Below, piece after piece: positions 1-6,209 of a stretch of 11,423 bases of DNA. The translations under genes and the position numbers were made by a program. The notes below the pieces were generated by a model, which saw nothing but the letters and a program-made list of their open reading frames with translations, made no database searches and was not told where the DNA came from. The stretch is from Bacteroidales bacterium (GTDB lineage: Bacteria; Bacteroidota; Bacteroidia; Bacteroidales; VadinHA17): the NCBI GenBank assembly GCA_030692905.1, contig JAUYBT010000131.1, positions 1 through 11,423 of the forward strand. The letters are read 5' to 3'. Position 1 is the first letter of the stretch; the number at the start of each line of letters is the position of its first letter.

Positions 1-313
1 TTTTCAGTAACGGCTGTGGAAGTGTCAATGCAAACTTCGATCCAAAGTAGGAACCAATGAGGAACGCAACCGCAAGAATTATTGCAAACTTAATATTTAC
101 CTGTCCTGCTTTATAGTAGTTGTAAGCAGCAAGAATTCCAATAGGAGGTAGCATTACTGCAAGGCTGGTCCCCTGTGCCGTCTGCTGACTGAATCCCATA
201 AAAAATACCAGAGCAGGGATCATAATTATTGCACCGCCAATTCCAAGCATTCCTGCCATTGCTCCGGTGACGATTCCTATGACGATAAGAATCAGTAGCA
301 TTGATGTTGACAT
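1..313 (-). CDS. TauE/SafE family membrane permease, N-terminal part (cut by window edge)
   Basis: About 104 codons of an integral membrane protein are visible; the rest lies beyond base 1. The translation begins MSTSMLLILIVIGIVTGAM and is almost entirely hydrophobic. It carries the glycine-rich N-terminal repeat of the TauE/SafE (formerly DUF81) family, GMLGIGGAIIMIP at about residues 21-33, followed by a QGTSLAVMLPP stretch around 47-57 and a further hydrophobic helix. Family members have about 250 residues and 7-8 membrane helices, and several export sulfite, sulfoacetate or other organosulfur anions. The substrate cannot be told from this fragment. The start at 313 is preferred because a TAAATTTG element lies 34 nt upstream; an in-frame ATG four codons later (301) is possible. 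There is no Shine-Dalgarno sequence. Confidence 0.85.
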   Translation of the reverse strand, partial: MSTSMLLILIVIGIVTGAMAGMLGIGGAIIMIPALVFFMGFSQQTAQGTSLAVMLPPIGILAAYNYYKAGQVNIKFAIILAVAFLIGSYFGSKFALTLPQPLLK

Positions 314-346
314 TTTATCGAGTATTAGTTTGGTAATCAATCAGCA

Positions 347-354
347 CAAATTTA
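347..354 (-). promoter_or_regulatory. Putative -7 element for the TauE/SafE gene
   Basis: TAAATTTG on the minus strand exactly matches the Bacteroidota primary sigma -7 consensus TAnnTTTG. It would give a leader of roughly 27 nt. A TTTG lies about 22 bp further upstream (377-380) inside the heptamer tract, so the -33 spacing is slightly long. Confidence 0.45.
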
Positions 355-374
355 TTAAAAAAATATGGGTATAC

Positions 375-451
375 GACAAACGACACACGACCAAAGGAAG
401 AAAATTATTGATTTCCCGTGAGTCGTTAGCCGTGAGTCCTGAGTCGATTTT
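375..451. repeat. Degenerate heptameric tandem tract A
   Basis: The tract reads in steps of seven without loss of phase. Units at 375-381, 382-388 and 389-395 are GACAAAC, GACACAC and GACCAAA. The next three units are degenerate. Units at 417-423, 424-430, 431-437 and 438-444 are CGTGAGT, CGTTAGC, CGTGAGT and CCTGAGT, which fit CSTKAGY. It lies in the divergent intergenic region between the TauE/SafE gene and mltG, over the presumed -33 region of the former. It does not encode a plausible protein. The period-7 build is shared with two other intergenic tracts of this window. Confidence 0.7.
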
Positions 452-452
452 T

Positions 453-483
453 TTTGTCACTTACAACAATATCCCTAAATTTA
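453..483 (+). promoter_or_regulatory. Putative mltG promoter
   Basis: TTTG at 453-456 and TAAATTTA at 476-483 are separated by 19 bp, close to the Bacteroidota pattern TTTG-N19-TAnnTTTG (final G replaced by A). The inferred start of transcription near 490 leaves about 12 nt before the ATG at 502. Confidence 0.4.
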
Positions 484-501
484 CAAATCAGTTGAAAGAC
501 A

Positions 502-1533
502 ATGAAGAAAAAGAAAATATTATATTTTTTATCAGGGCTTGGAATTGTGGCTATTGTAATTATAAGCCTGATCTACAGAAATCTGTTTGGTGTAAGCATT
601 CGGGCAGAAGAGAATAATAAGGTTATTTATATTCCAACGGGTTCATCATATGATCAGGTACTAGATACTCTTGAATCAAACCTGATAATAAAAAACCTGA
701 AAGTCATTGATTGGGTGGCAAAAAAGAAAAACTATCCGGAGTTGATAAAACCAGGAAGGTATGTCATCGACAGAGACTTAAGTTATAATGGATTAATCAA
801 TCTCCTGAGATCTGGCAGGCAATCACCTGTCAAAATTATTTTTAATAATATCAGAACACTGAATCAACTGGCTGGCAAAATAGGAAAACAGATCGAAGCA
901 GATTCTTCTCAGATAATTAACTTTCTTTCAGATGATTCTAACTTCAGTTCTGACGGATTTAAAAAAGAGGATATTATTACTCTCTTCATCCCGAATACTT
1001 ATGAGTTTTACTGGAATACTGATGTTAAAAGACTTTACACCAGGATGCTGAAAGAATATAGGTTGTTCTGGAATGATCAGCGTCTGGCAAAAGCAAAAGA
1101 GAAGAACCTTGATCTTCTTGAAGTTGCTATCCTGGCATCCATTATTGATGATGAGGTTGCAAAACCGGATGAGAAGCCCCTTATTGCAGGTGTCTACCTT
1201 AACAGATTAAAAAGAGGTATTCCGCTTCAGGCTTGTCCGACAATCAAATTTGCATTAAACGATTTTACGATCACCAGGGTATTGAAAAAGCATTTGCTTG
1301 TCGACTCTCCCTACAATACTTATAAACATAACGGATTTCCTCCCGGACCAATCGGATGCCCCACCATTGAAGGCATTGATGCAGTGCTGAATGCAGAGAA
1401 GCACGATTATCTGTTTTTTGCTGCAAAAGCTGATTTCTCGGGCTACCATAACTTCTCCAGAACACTTTCGGAGCATACCCATTATGCGGCATTATATCAG
1501 AAAGAACTTGACAAGAGGAAGATATTCAAATAG
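502..1533 (+). CDS. mltG: Endolytic peptidoglycan transglycosylase MltG (YceG family)
   Basis: MltG cleaves nascent glycan strands in the inner membrane and is thought to set glycan length by terminating polymerisation. The 343-residue product matches the usual length (E. coli about 340). Residues 1-5 are basic and 6-25 form one membrane helix. Residues about 40-105 form the LysM-like N-terminal domain, and the YceG catalytic domain follows to the end. The active-site segment is ILASIIDDEVAKPDE at 210-224; E218 occupies the position of E. coli catalytic Glu218, recalled from the E. coli sequence. Other family motifs are GVYLNRL (230-236), DSPYNTY (268-274), GFPPGPI (278-284) and GYHNFS (314-319). 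The usual LQxDPT reads LQACPT here, with Cys245. A weak GAAAG lies just before the ATG. It converges on murB and its last 8 bp overlap that gene; both belong to cell-wall metabolism. Confidence 0.95.
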   Translation: MKKKKILYFLSGLGIVAIVIISLIYRNLFGVSIRAEENNKVIYIPTGSSYDQVLDTLESNLIIKNLKVIDWVAKKKNYPELIKPGRYVIDRDLSYNGLINLLRSGRQSPVKIIFNNIRTLNQLAGKIGKQIEADSSQIINFLSDDSNFSSDGFKKEDIITLFIPNTYEFYWNTDVKRLYTRMLKEYRLFWNDQRLAKAKEKNLDLLEVAILASIIDDEVAKPDEKPLIAGVYLNRLKRGIPLQACPTIKFALNDFTITRVLKKHLLVDSPYNTYKHNGFPPGPIGCPTIEGIDAVLNAEKHDYLFFAAKADFSGYHNFSRTLSEHTHYAALYQKELDKRKIFK

Positions 1534-2545
1534 TTCCAACGACTTCAACTTCCCGTTCCAATTCAACGCCGAATTTTTCCCTGACGGATTTTTTAATTGC
1601 TTCCGAAAGGTCGTAGATTTCCTTACCGGTTGCTTTTCCATGGTTTACAAGGACTAATGCTTGTTTATCGTGCACCCCGGCATCCCCGATCCTTTTGCCT
1701 TTCCAGCCGCATTGATCAATAAGCCACCCTGCTGCCAGTTTAATTCCCCATGACTGATCTTCATAAGCTGTCATTTGAGGATAACTCTTTTTAATAATCT
1801 CTGCAGCAGAACTGCTCACAACCGGATTCTTGAAAAAACTTCCTGCATTGCCAATGACTTCAGGATCCGGTAATTTTCTTCTTCTTATATTTATTACTGC
1901 CCGTCGGACATTCTTTAATGTTAAGCTTCCCAGTTTATTTACCTCTTCTTTCAGAGAACCATAATTCAGATTAAGCAATGGATTGACTGTCAATTTGTAA
2001 TAAACCCTGGTTACCAGGTATTTACCTTTCACTTCGCCCTTGAAAATGCTATTTCTGTATTCAAACCTGCAATCATTATTATTGAATTCTGTTATGGACC
2101 CGTCTTCTATTGATACCGCCCTGACTTTTTCAATTGTATCCTTAACTTCAACTCCATAAGCACCGATGTTCTGAACCGGAGTGGCTCCGACCAGTCCGGG
2201 AATCAATGAGAGGTTCTCCAATCCACCAAATCCTTTATTTACTGTCCATTCAACCAGATTGTCCCAATTTACTCCGGCGCCAGCTGAGATTAAAACATTT
2301 TCCTGGTCTTGTTCTTCAATTTTTATTCCACCTATTTCAGGACAGAGAATTGTACTTTTAAAATCACTGGTAAACAGAATATTACTTCCGCTTCCCATGA
2401 TAAGAAGAGGTTTTTCCCAGGAAATTTCTCCCCTGAAAAGTGATATTGCTTCATCTTCTGTTTTAGGTAAGATCAGGCAATTCGCTCTGTAGTCGAAATC
2501 GAAAGTATTATACTTACTGAGAGAAATATCTCTAAAGATTTTCAA
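1526..2545 (-). CDS. murB: UDP-N-acetylenolpyruvoylglucosamine reductase MurB
   Basis: MurB is the cytoplasmic FAD enzyme that uses NADPH to reduce UDP-GlcNAc-enolpyruvate to UDP-MurNAc, the second committed step of peptidoglycan precursor synthesis. The 339 residues match the long, E. coli-like type I form (342 aa). FAD-binding segments are LLIMGSGSNILF at 47-58 and LIPGLVGATPVQNIGAYG at 114-131. The substrate and catalytic segments are CRFEYRNSIF (159-168, with R164), GNAGSFFKNP (232-241, with S236 as the proton donor) and LEREVEVVG near the end (E332). Together these give the complete Arg-Ser-Glu catalytic set. The start codon is TTG at 2545: no in-frame ATG exists upstream before the promoter, and the first internal Met (residue 50) lies inside the FAD-binding motif. 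The gene ends in TGA and overlaps the convergent mltG end by 8 bp. Confidence 0.95.
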   Translation of the reverse strand: MKIFRDISLSKYNTFDFDYRANCLILPKTEDEAISLFRGEISWEKPLLIMGSGSNILFTSDFKSTILCPEIGGIKIEEQDQENVLISAGAGVNWDNLVEWTVNKGFGGLENLSLIPGLVGATPVQNIGAYGVEVKDTIEKVRAVSIEDGSITEFNNNDCRFEYRNSIFKGEVKGKYLVTRVYYKLTVNPLLNLNYGSLKEEVNKLGSLTLKNVRRAVINIRRRKLPDPEVIGNAGSFFKNPVVSSSAAEIIKKSYPQMTAYEDQSWGIKLAAGWLIDQCGWKGKRIGDAGVHDKQALVLVNHGKATGKEIYDLSEAIKKSVREKFGVELEREVEVVGTI

Positions 2546-2577
2546 TATGTTTTTTTTGTAAAAATATACACATTACT

Positions 2578-2585
2578 CAAATGTA
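2578..2585 (-). promoter_or_regulatory. Putative -7 element of murB
   Basis: TACATTTG on the minus strand matches TAnnTTTG exactly and lies 33 nt upstream of the TTG start, giving a leader of about 26 nt and supporting that unusual start codon. No clear TTTG is found at the -33 position; that region is occupied by heptamer tract B. Confidence 0.45.
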
Positions 2586-2587
2586 CA

Positions 2588-2622
2588 TCAAAGTAAAAAG
2601 TAAAAAGTAGAAAGTAGGAATA
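2588..2622. repeat. Degenerate heptameric tandem tract B
   Basis: Units on a 7-bp period: TCAAAGT (2588), AAAAAGT (2595), AAAAAGT (2602), AGAAAGT (2609), then the degenerate AGGAATA (2616). It sits directly upstream of the presumed murB -7 element in the divergent intergenic space between murB and the GH109 gene. Confidence 0.65.
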
Positions 2623-2670
2623 TAAGGAAGATAATTCTAACACAGAGTTTTTTATTCTTGCATTGCAGGA

Positions 2671-2702
2671 TTGCATTTCTTTCTAAATAAAATATTAATT
2701 TG
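2671..2702 (+). promoter_or_regulatory. Putative promoter of the GH109 gene
   Basis: TTG at 2671-2673 and TTAATTTG at 2695-2702 are separated by 21 bp. The -7 element misses one base of TAnnTTTG. The leader to the ATG at 2746 would be about 37 nt. It is weaker than the other promoter candidates here. Confidence 0.3.
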
Positions 2703-2745
2703 CGGGGGATTAATTTTATTGAACTAACCTGAAAATAACCTCATC

Positions 2746-4236
2746 ATGACAACCAATCGTCGCAATTTTTTAAAGACCGCTACATTCGCCGGTGCTGGCG
2801 CCATGGCCGGTGGTTTAATATCCGGTTGTGTTCCGAAACAGCCCGAATCCAATCTGGCAGTGATTCTTGAATCTGTTAAAAAGTCTCATAACCAGAAGTT
2901 TAATATGTCTGGATATGCAGCTCCGTCTCTGCCAACCGTAAGAGTTGGTGTTATTGGTCTGGGCGACAGGGGAAGCGGTGCTGTGGAACGTCTCTCCTTT
3001 ATCGAAGGTGTTGAGATCAAAGCATTGGGCGATCTCCGAAAAGTGGCAGTAGAAGGTTCACAGAAATACCTCAAAAGCATCGGAAGTTCTGCTGCCCGGG
3101 AATTTTATGGCGATGATTTTGCCTGGAAAAAACTTATTGAATTGTCTGACCTGGATCTTATATATATATGTACTCCATGGGTCTGGCATACACAGATGGC
3201 TGTATATGCGATGGAAAGCGGAAAACACACTGCATGCGAGGTTCCGATTGCACGTACCATTGATGAAGCCTGGCAACTTGTTGAGACATCGGAAAGAACC
3301 AAAAAGCATTGCATGATGCTCGAGAATTGCTGTTATGATTTCTTTGAATTGCTTACACTCAATATGGCACGCCAGGATATGTTCGGCGATATAATTCATG
3401 GTGAAGGTGCCTATATCCACAACCTTATGGGTTATAATTTCAAGAAACCAGTTGACGACAGACAATCTGACGGAGCATATACCGGTATGTGGAGACTTAA
3501 AGAGAATGCTACACGGAATGGTAATCTTTATCCGACGCATGGACTGGGTCCAATCTGCCAGGTAATGAACATCAACCGTGGTGATAAAATGGATTATCTC
3601 TCCTCAATGTCAACATTTGATTTTACAATGGGACCCAGGGAAAAGGAACTTTCAGCAAATGATCCTTTTTTTGCAGAATGGGAAAATTCTAAGTTCAGGG
3701 GCAACATGAACACAACACTGGTAAAGACAACACTTGGTAAGACAATAATGATACAACATGATGTATCGTCCACTCAGCCTTATTCAAGAATTCACCTTGT
3801 AAAAGGTACACAGGGGATGGCGCGTAAATATCCCGAGCAACTAATTGCATTAGGTGAAAGATGGGCTAAAGAAGATGAAATGAAAGCTATATGGGATAAA
3901 TTCACACCTGAGATTGTTAAAAGGGTAGGAGAGATGGCTAAGAAAGTTGGTGGTCATGGTGGGATGGACTTTATAATGGACTGGAGAATGATTGACTGTC
4001 TGAGGAATGGGTTGCCACTTGATCAGAATGTATATGATGGCGCTCTCTGGAGCTCGATTGCACCATTAAGCGAATGGTCTGTTGCCAACAGGTCGCAATC
4101 GATTGATGTTCCTGACTTTACCGGAGGTTCATGGAAAACAAACAAACCTCACGGGATAAATCTTGAGACCGGTGGTACAACGAAAGTGCTGGAGGTAACT
4201 GAGGTTAAGGAGGAGATGCAGTTGAATGTTAAATAA
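2746..4236 (+). CDS. GH109-type NAD-dependent glycosidase (alpha-N-acetylgalactosaminidase family), Tat-exported lipoprotein
   Basis: This 496-residue Gfo/Idh/MocA-fold protein has the signature of glycoside hydrolase family 109. GH109 enzymes remove alpha-linked GalNAc (for example from A-type antigens or mucin glycans) by a redox-assisted mechanism with tightly bound NAD. The N-terminus has a twin arginine (R5-R6 in NRRNFLK), a hydrophobic stretch and the lipobox LISGC with C28, so it should be a Tat-exported lipoprotein that folds with NAD in the cytoplasm. Rossmann motif VGVIGLGDRG is at 67-76. CEVP at 164-167 replaces the EKP of true dehydrogenases, so the usual dehydrogenase lysine is absent. 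GNLYPTHGLGP at 259-269 holds Y262 and H265, which seem to match the active-site Tyr/His of the Elizabethkingia enzyme. GHGGMDFIMDWR (403-414) and VDVPDF-like and GSWKTN segments near the C-terminus are family-typical. The exact substrate is inferred from family only. Confidence 0.88.
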   Translation: MTTNRRNFLKTATFAGAGAMAGGLISGCVPKQPESNLAVILESVKKSHNQKFNMSGYAAPSLPTVRVGVIGLGDRGSGAVERLSFIEGVEIKALGDLRKVAVEGSQKYLKSIGSSAAREFYGDDFAWKKLIELSDLDLIYICTPWVWHTQMAVYAMESGKHTACEVPIARTIDEAWQLVETSERTKKHCMMLENCCYDFFELLTLNMARQDMFGDIIHGEGAYIHNLMGYNFKKPVDDRQSDGAYTGMWRLKENATRNGNLYPTHGLGPICQVMNINRGDKMDYLSSMSTFDFTMGPREKELSANDPFFAEWENSKFRGNMNTTLVKTTLGKTIMIQHDVSSTQPYSRIHLVKGTQGMARKYPEQLIALGERWAKEDEMKAIWDKFTPEIVKRVGEMAKKVGGHGGMDFIMDWRMIDCLRNGLPLDQNVYDGALWSSIAPLSEWSVANRSQSIDVPDFTGGSWKTNKPHGINLETGGTTKVLEVTEVKEEMQLNVK

Positions 4237-4244
4237 TCCGGTTC

Positions 4245-4301
4245 ATCCATTGACATTTATTAATGGAGTAATGGATTTGCTGGGATTAAAATAAAATCCC
4301 A
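4245..4301. terminator. Candidate hairpins in the convergent GH109/GGT interval
   Basis: Downstream of the GH109 stop, TGGGATT (4281-4287) and AATCCCA (4295-4301) form a perfect 7-bp stem with a 7-nt A-rich loop. ATCCATT (4245-4251) can pair with AATGGAT (4270-4276), or its inner CCATT with AATGG (4262-4266). There is no T-tract after the stem on either strand, so intrinsic termination is only a possibility. The position between two convergent stops supports a bidirectional terminator role. Confidence 0.35.
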
Positions 4302-4321
4302 ACCCCCCCGTCTGTCGCCCT

Positions 4322-4386
4322 CCTGAGCCCTTAGCCCTACTTTTATCTTTATACTTTTGTCTTTTATCTTTTGTCTTTTGTCTTTC
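4322..4386. repeat. Degenerate heptameric tandem tract C
   Basis: Nine successive 7-bp steps are recognisable. CCTGAGC (4322) and CCTTAGC (4329) come first, then transitional CCTACTT (4336), then TTATCTT or TTGTCTT units at 4343, 4357, 4364, 4371 and 4378, with TATACTT at 4350. The tract runs into the stop codon of the minus-strand GGT-family gene (TGA at 4385-4387). The first two units fit the CSTKAGY pattern seen in tract A, 3.9 kb away. Reading the tract as protein gives only a Lys/Arg/Asp-rich repetitive peptide. Confidence 0.75.
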
Positions 4387-6073
4387 AATACCCTGCCGCC
4401 TGACCATCTTTCCTTGATTCCGAGGCTCCGAACCACACTTTATTCTTCGCATCCCACATGATTGCCTGGTAACCACCGTAACCACCAAGATCCCATTGTA
4501 TTGTATGTCCCATACTGATGAGCCTTTGTATGACTTCCCAGCGGAATCCGTTCTCAAGAAGAAGAATTCCTCCGTTGGTCATCTGTTGACCAGTTGGTTC
4601 AGATGATCCTATATGATGTATCCTGGGGGCATCACCTGCTTCCTGCAGATTCATCTTAAAATCAATTAGATTGACAATTATCTGCACATGTCCTTGTGGT
4701 TGCATATCTCCACCCATAACACCAAAGCTGATCCACGGTTTATTATTTTTAGTGATGAAAGCAGGTATTATAGTGTGAAATGGTCTTTTGCCCGGTGCAT
4801 ACATATTGTTATGACCTTCTTCCAGACTGAACATTTCACCTCTGTCCTGCAGAACGAAACCAAGACCGGTAGGACACATGCCTGACCCCATTCCACGATA
4901 ATTGCTCTGGATGAGCGAGACCATATTGCCAAATTTGTCTGCTACTGTGAGATAAATTGTATTTCCGGCTTCAATCTTACCTGCATCGTAGATCTTTGCA
5001 GCCTTTTCGAGATCGATAAGTTTTCGTCTTTCTGCAGCATATTTTTTTGAGATCAGTTCAGCAACAGGTGTTGCGCTGAAAACAGGATCGGCATAATACT
5101 TTGCACGATCTTCGAAAGCCAGTTTTTTAGCCTCAGTGAAAACATGAATATAATCGGATGATCCAAATCCCATTGTGGCTATATTAAAGCCTTCGAGGAT
5201 ATTTAGCATCTGGAGAGCCGCAATTCCCTGTCCGTTTGGCGGTAGTTCCCATACCTCATAACCCCGATAGGTGGTACTGACAGGCTGCACCCATTCCGAA
5301 TGATGGCGCGACATATCATCATAGGTAAGGAAACCGCCCTGCTTTTTCATAAATACATCGATATCCCTGGCTATGCTTCCCCTGTAGAACTCGTTTCTCC
5401 CGCCTTTTACAATTTTTTCCAGTGTGATGGCCAGTAATGGGTTTTTGAAAATTTCACCTTTGGATGGCGACTTACCACCGGGCATATAAACCTCTTTTAT
5501 ATTCGGATATTCTTTCAAAATTGCTGTCCCTCTTTCGAGATAATATGCAATGACTTCAGTAACCGGAAATCCATCCCTGGCATAGTTTATTGCAGGCTGA
5601 AGGATATCCTTCATTGGAAGACGGCCAAACATATCATGCATTTCAAACCAGCCATCAACACATCCGGGAACTGAAACCGGAAGCGGACCATAAGAAGGAA
5701 TAACCTCAAATCGATTCTCCTTAAAATATTCTAATTTAAGTGACCGGGGCGATTTTCCACTGGCATTCAAACCATATAACTTCCCTTTATCGGCACTCCA
5801 TATTATTGCAAACAGATCTCCTCCAACACCCGATCCCGTCGGTTCTACAACTCCAAGCACTGCATTAGCGGCAATTGCCGCATCAATGGCATTGCCACCT
5901 TTTTTCAGTATGTCGAGGGCTACCTGGGTGGCAAGCGGCTGACTTGTTGCTGCCATCCCGTTACGGGCAATTACTTCAGACCTTGTTGCAAAATCCCGGC
6001 CCGTAATCCTGTCCTGAGAATATAGCAGAACCGGGAATATGGCTAATATTATAGTTGTAAAGAAGACTTTCAT
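4385..6073 (-). CDS. Secreted gamma-glutamyltranspeptidase-family Ntn hydrolase
   Basis: The 562-residue product starts with a signal peptide (MKVFFTTIILAIF... ending near YSQ), so it should act in the periplasm. The family makes a proenzyme that cuts itself into a large and a small subunit; the new N-terminal Thr is the nucleophile for gamma-glutamyl hydrolysis or transfer. Here GNTIYLTVADKFGNMVS puts that Thr at residue 372, leaving a small subunit of 191 residues. Also visible are GNAIDAAIAANAVLGVVEP and GSGVGGDLF near the N-terminus, PPNGQGIAALQMLN, RPFHTIIPA, and the C-terminal RKDGQAAGY. The E. coli lid residue Asp433 and the Ser462-Ser463 pair have no equivalents (FVLQDRG and PFHT occur instead), as in YwrD-like members, so a substrate other than glutathione is possible. 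The ATG at 6073 is chosen over an in-frame TTG at 6097 because the signal peptide begins there and the TTG lies in the promoter element. Confidence 0.9.
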   Translation of the reverse strand: MKVFFTTIILAIFPVLLYSQDRITGRDFATRSEVIARNGMAATSQPLATQVALDILKKGGNAIDAAIAANAVLGVVEPTGSGVGGDLFAIIWSADKGKLYGLNASGKSPRSLKLEYFKENRFEVIPSYGPLPVSVPGCVDGWFEMHDMFGRLPMKDILQPAINYARDGFPVTEVIAYYLERGTAILKEYPNIKEVYMPGGKSPSKGEIFKNPLLAITLEKIVKGGRNEFYRGSIARDIDVFMKKQGGFLTYDDMSRHHSEWVQPVSTTYRGYEVWELPPNGQGIAALQMLNILEGFNIATMGFGSSDYIHVFTEAKKLAFEDRAKYYADPVFSATPVAELISKKYAAERRKLIDLEKAAKIYDAGKIEAGNTIYLTVADKFGNMVSLIQSNYRGMGSGMCPTGLGFVLQDRGEMFSLEEGHNNMYAPGKRPFHTIIPAFITKNNKPWISFGVMGGDMQPQGHVQIIVNLIDFKMNLQEAGDAPRIHHIGSSEPTGQQMTNGGILLLENGFRWEVIQRLISMGHTIQWDLGGYGGYQAIMWDAKNKVWFGASESRKDGQAAGY

Positions 6074-6094
6074 TTCAAGATTTTTATAGTAAGA

Positions 6095-6126
6095 CAAAGG
6101 TAAATAATATGTGCTACTTCGCGCAA
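6095..6126 (-). promoter_or_regulatory. Putative promoter of the GGT-family gene
   Basis: On the minus strand TACCTTTG (6102-6095) matches TAnnTTTG and a TTG (6126-6124) lies 21 bp upstream. The leader to the ATG at 6073 would be about 15 nt. It shows that the gene is probably transcribed separately from the nuclease gene upstream, whose stop lies about 110 bp away. Confidence 0.5.
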
Positions 6127-6209
6127 TGAACTGTTACATATTTTGTTGATCAGTTTGAGGATATGCGGGTTTTGAGGTTCGAAGACAATTCACCAATTCA
6201 AACACAATT

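Noticed and set aside
267..617. Open frame of 116 codons on the plus strand
   Set aside because: It overlaps the start of mltG in another frame and crosses the heptamer tract and the divergent promoters; its translation has no domain character.
1135..1165. MltG active site appearing to lack its catalytic Glu (SIIDDEV instead of SIIEKET)
   Set aside because: Aligning with the E. coli protein, the catalytic Glu218 is the second acidic position after the SII, and this protein keeps Glu there (also residue 218). Only the first Glu is changed to Asp.
2660..2680. Similarity between GGATTGCATTT at about 2669 and 11030 as a dispersed repeat
   Set aside because: Only about 11 bases are shared, the flanks differ, and the first copy forms no clear hairpin; chance is likely in AT-rich DNA.
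4243..4557. Minus-strand open frame with Lys/Arg/Asp-rich repeats
   Set aside because: The repeats are simply the 7-bp tract read as codons, and the rest is the 3' end of the GGT-family gene in another frame.
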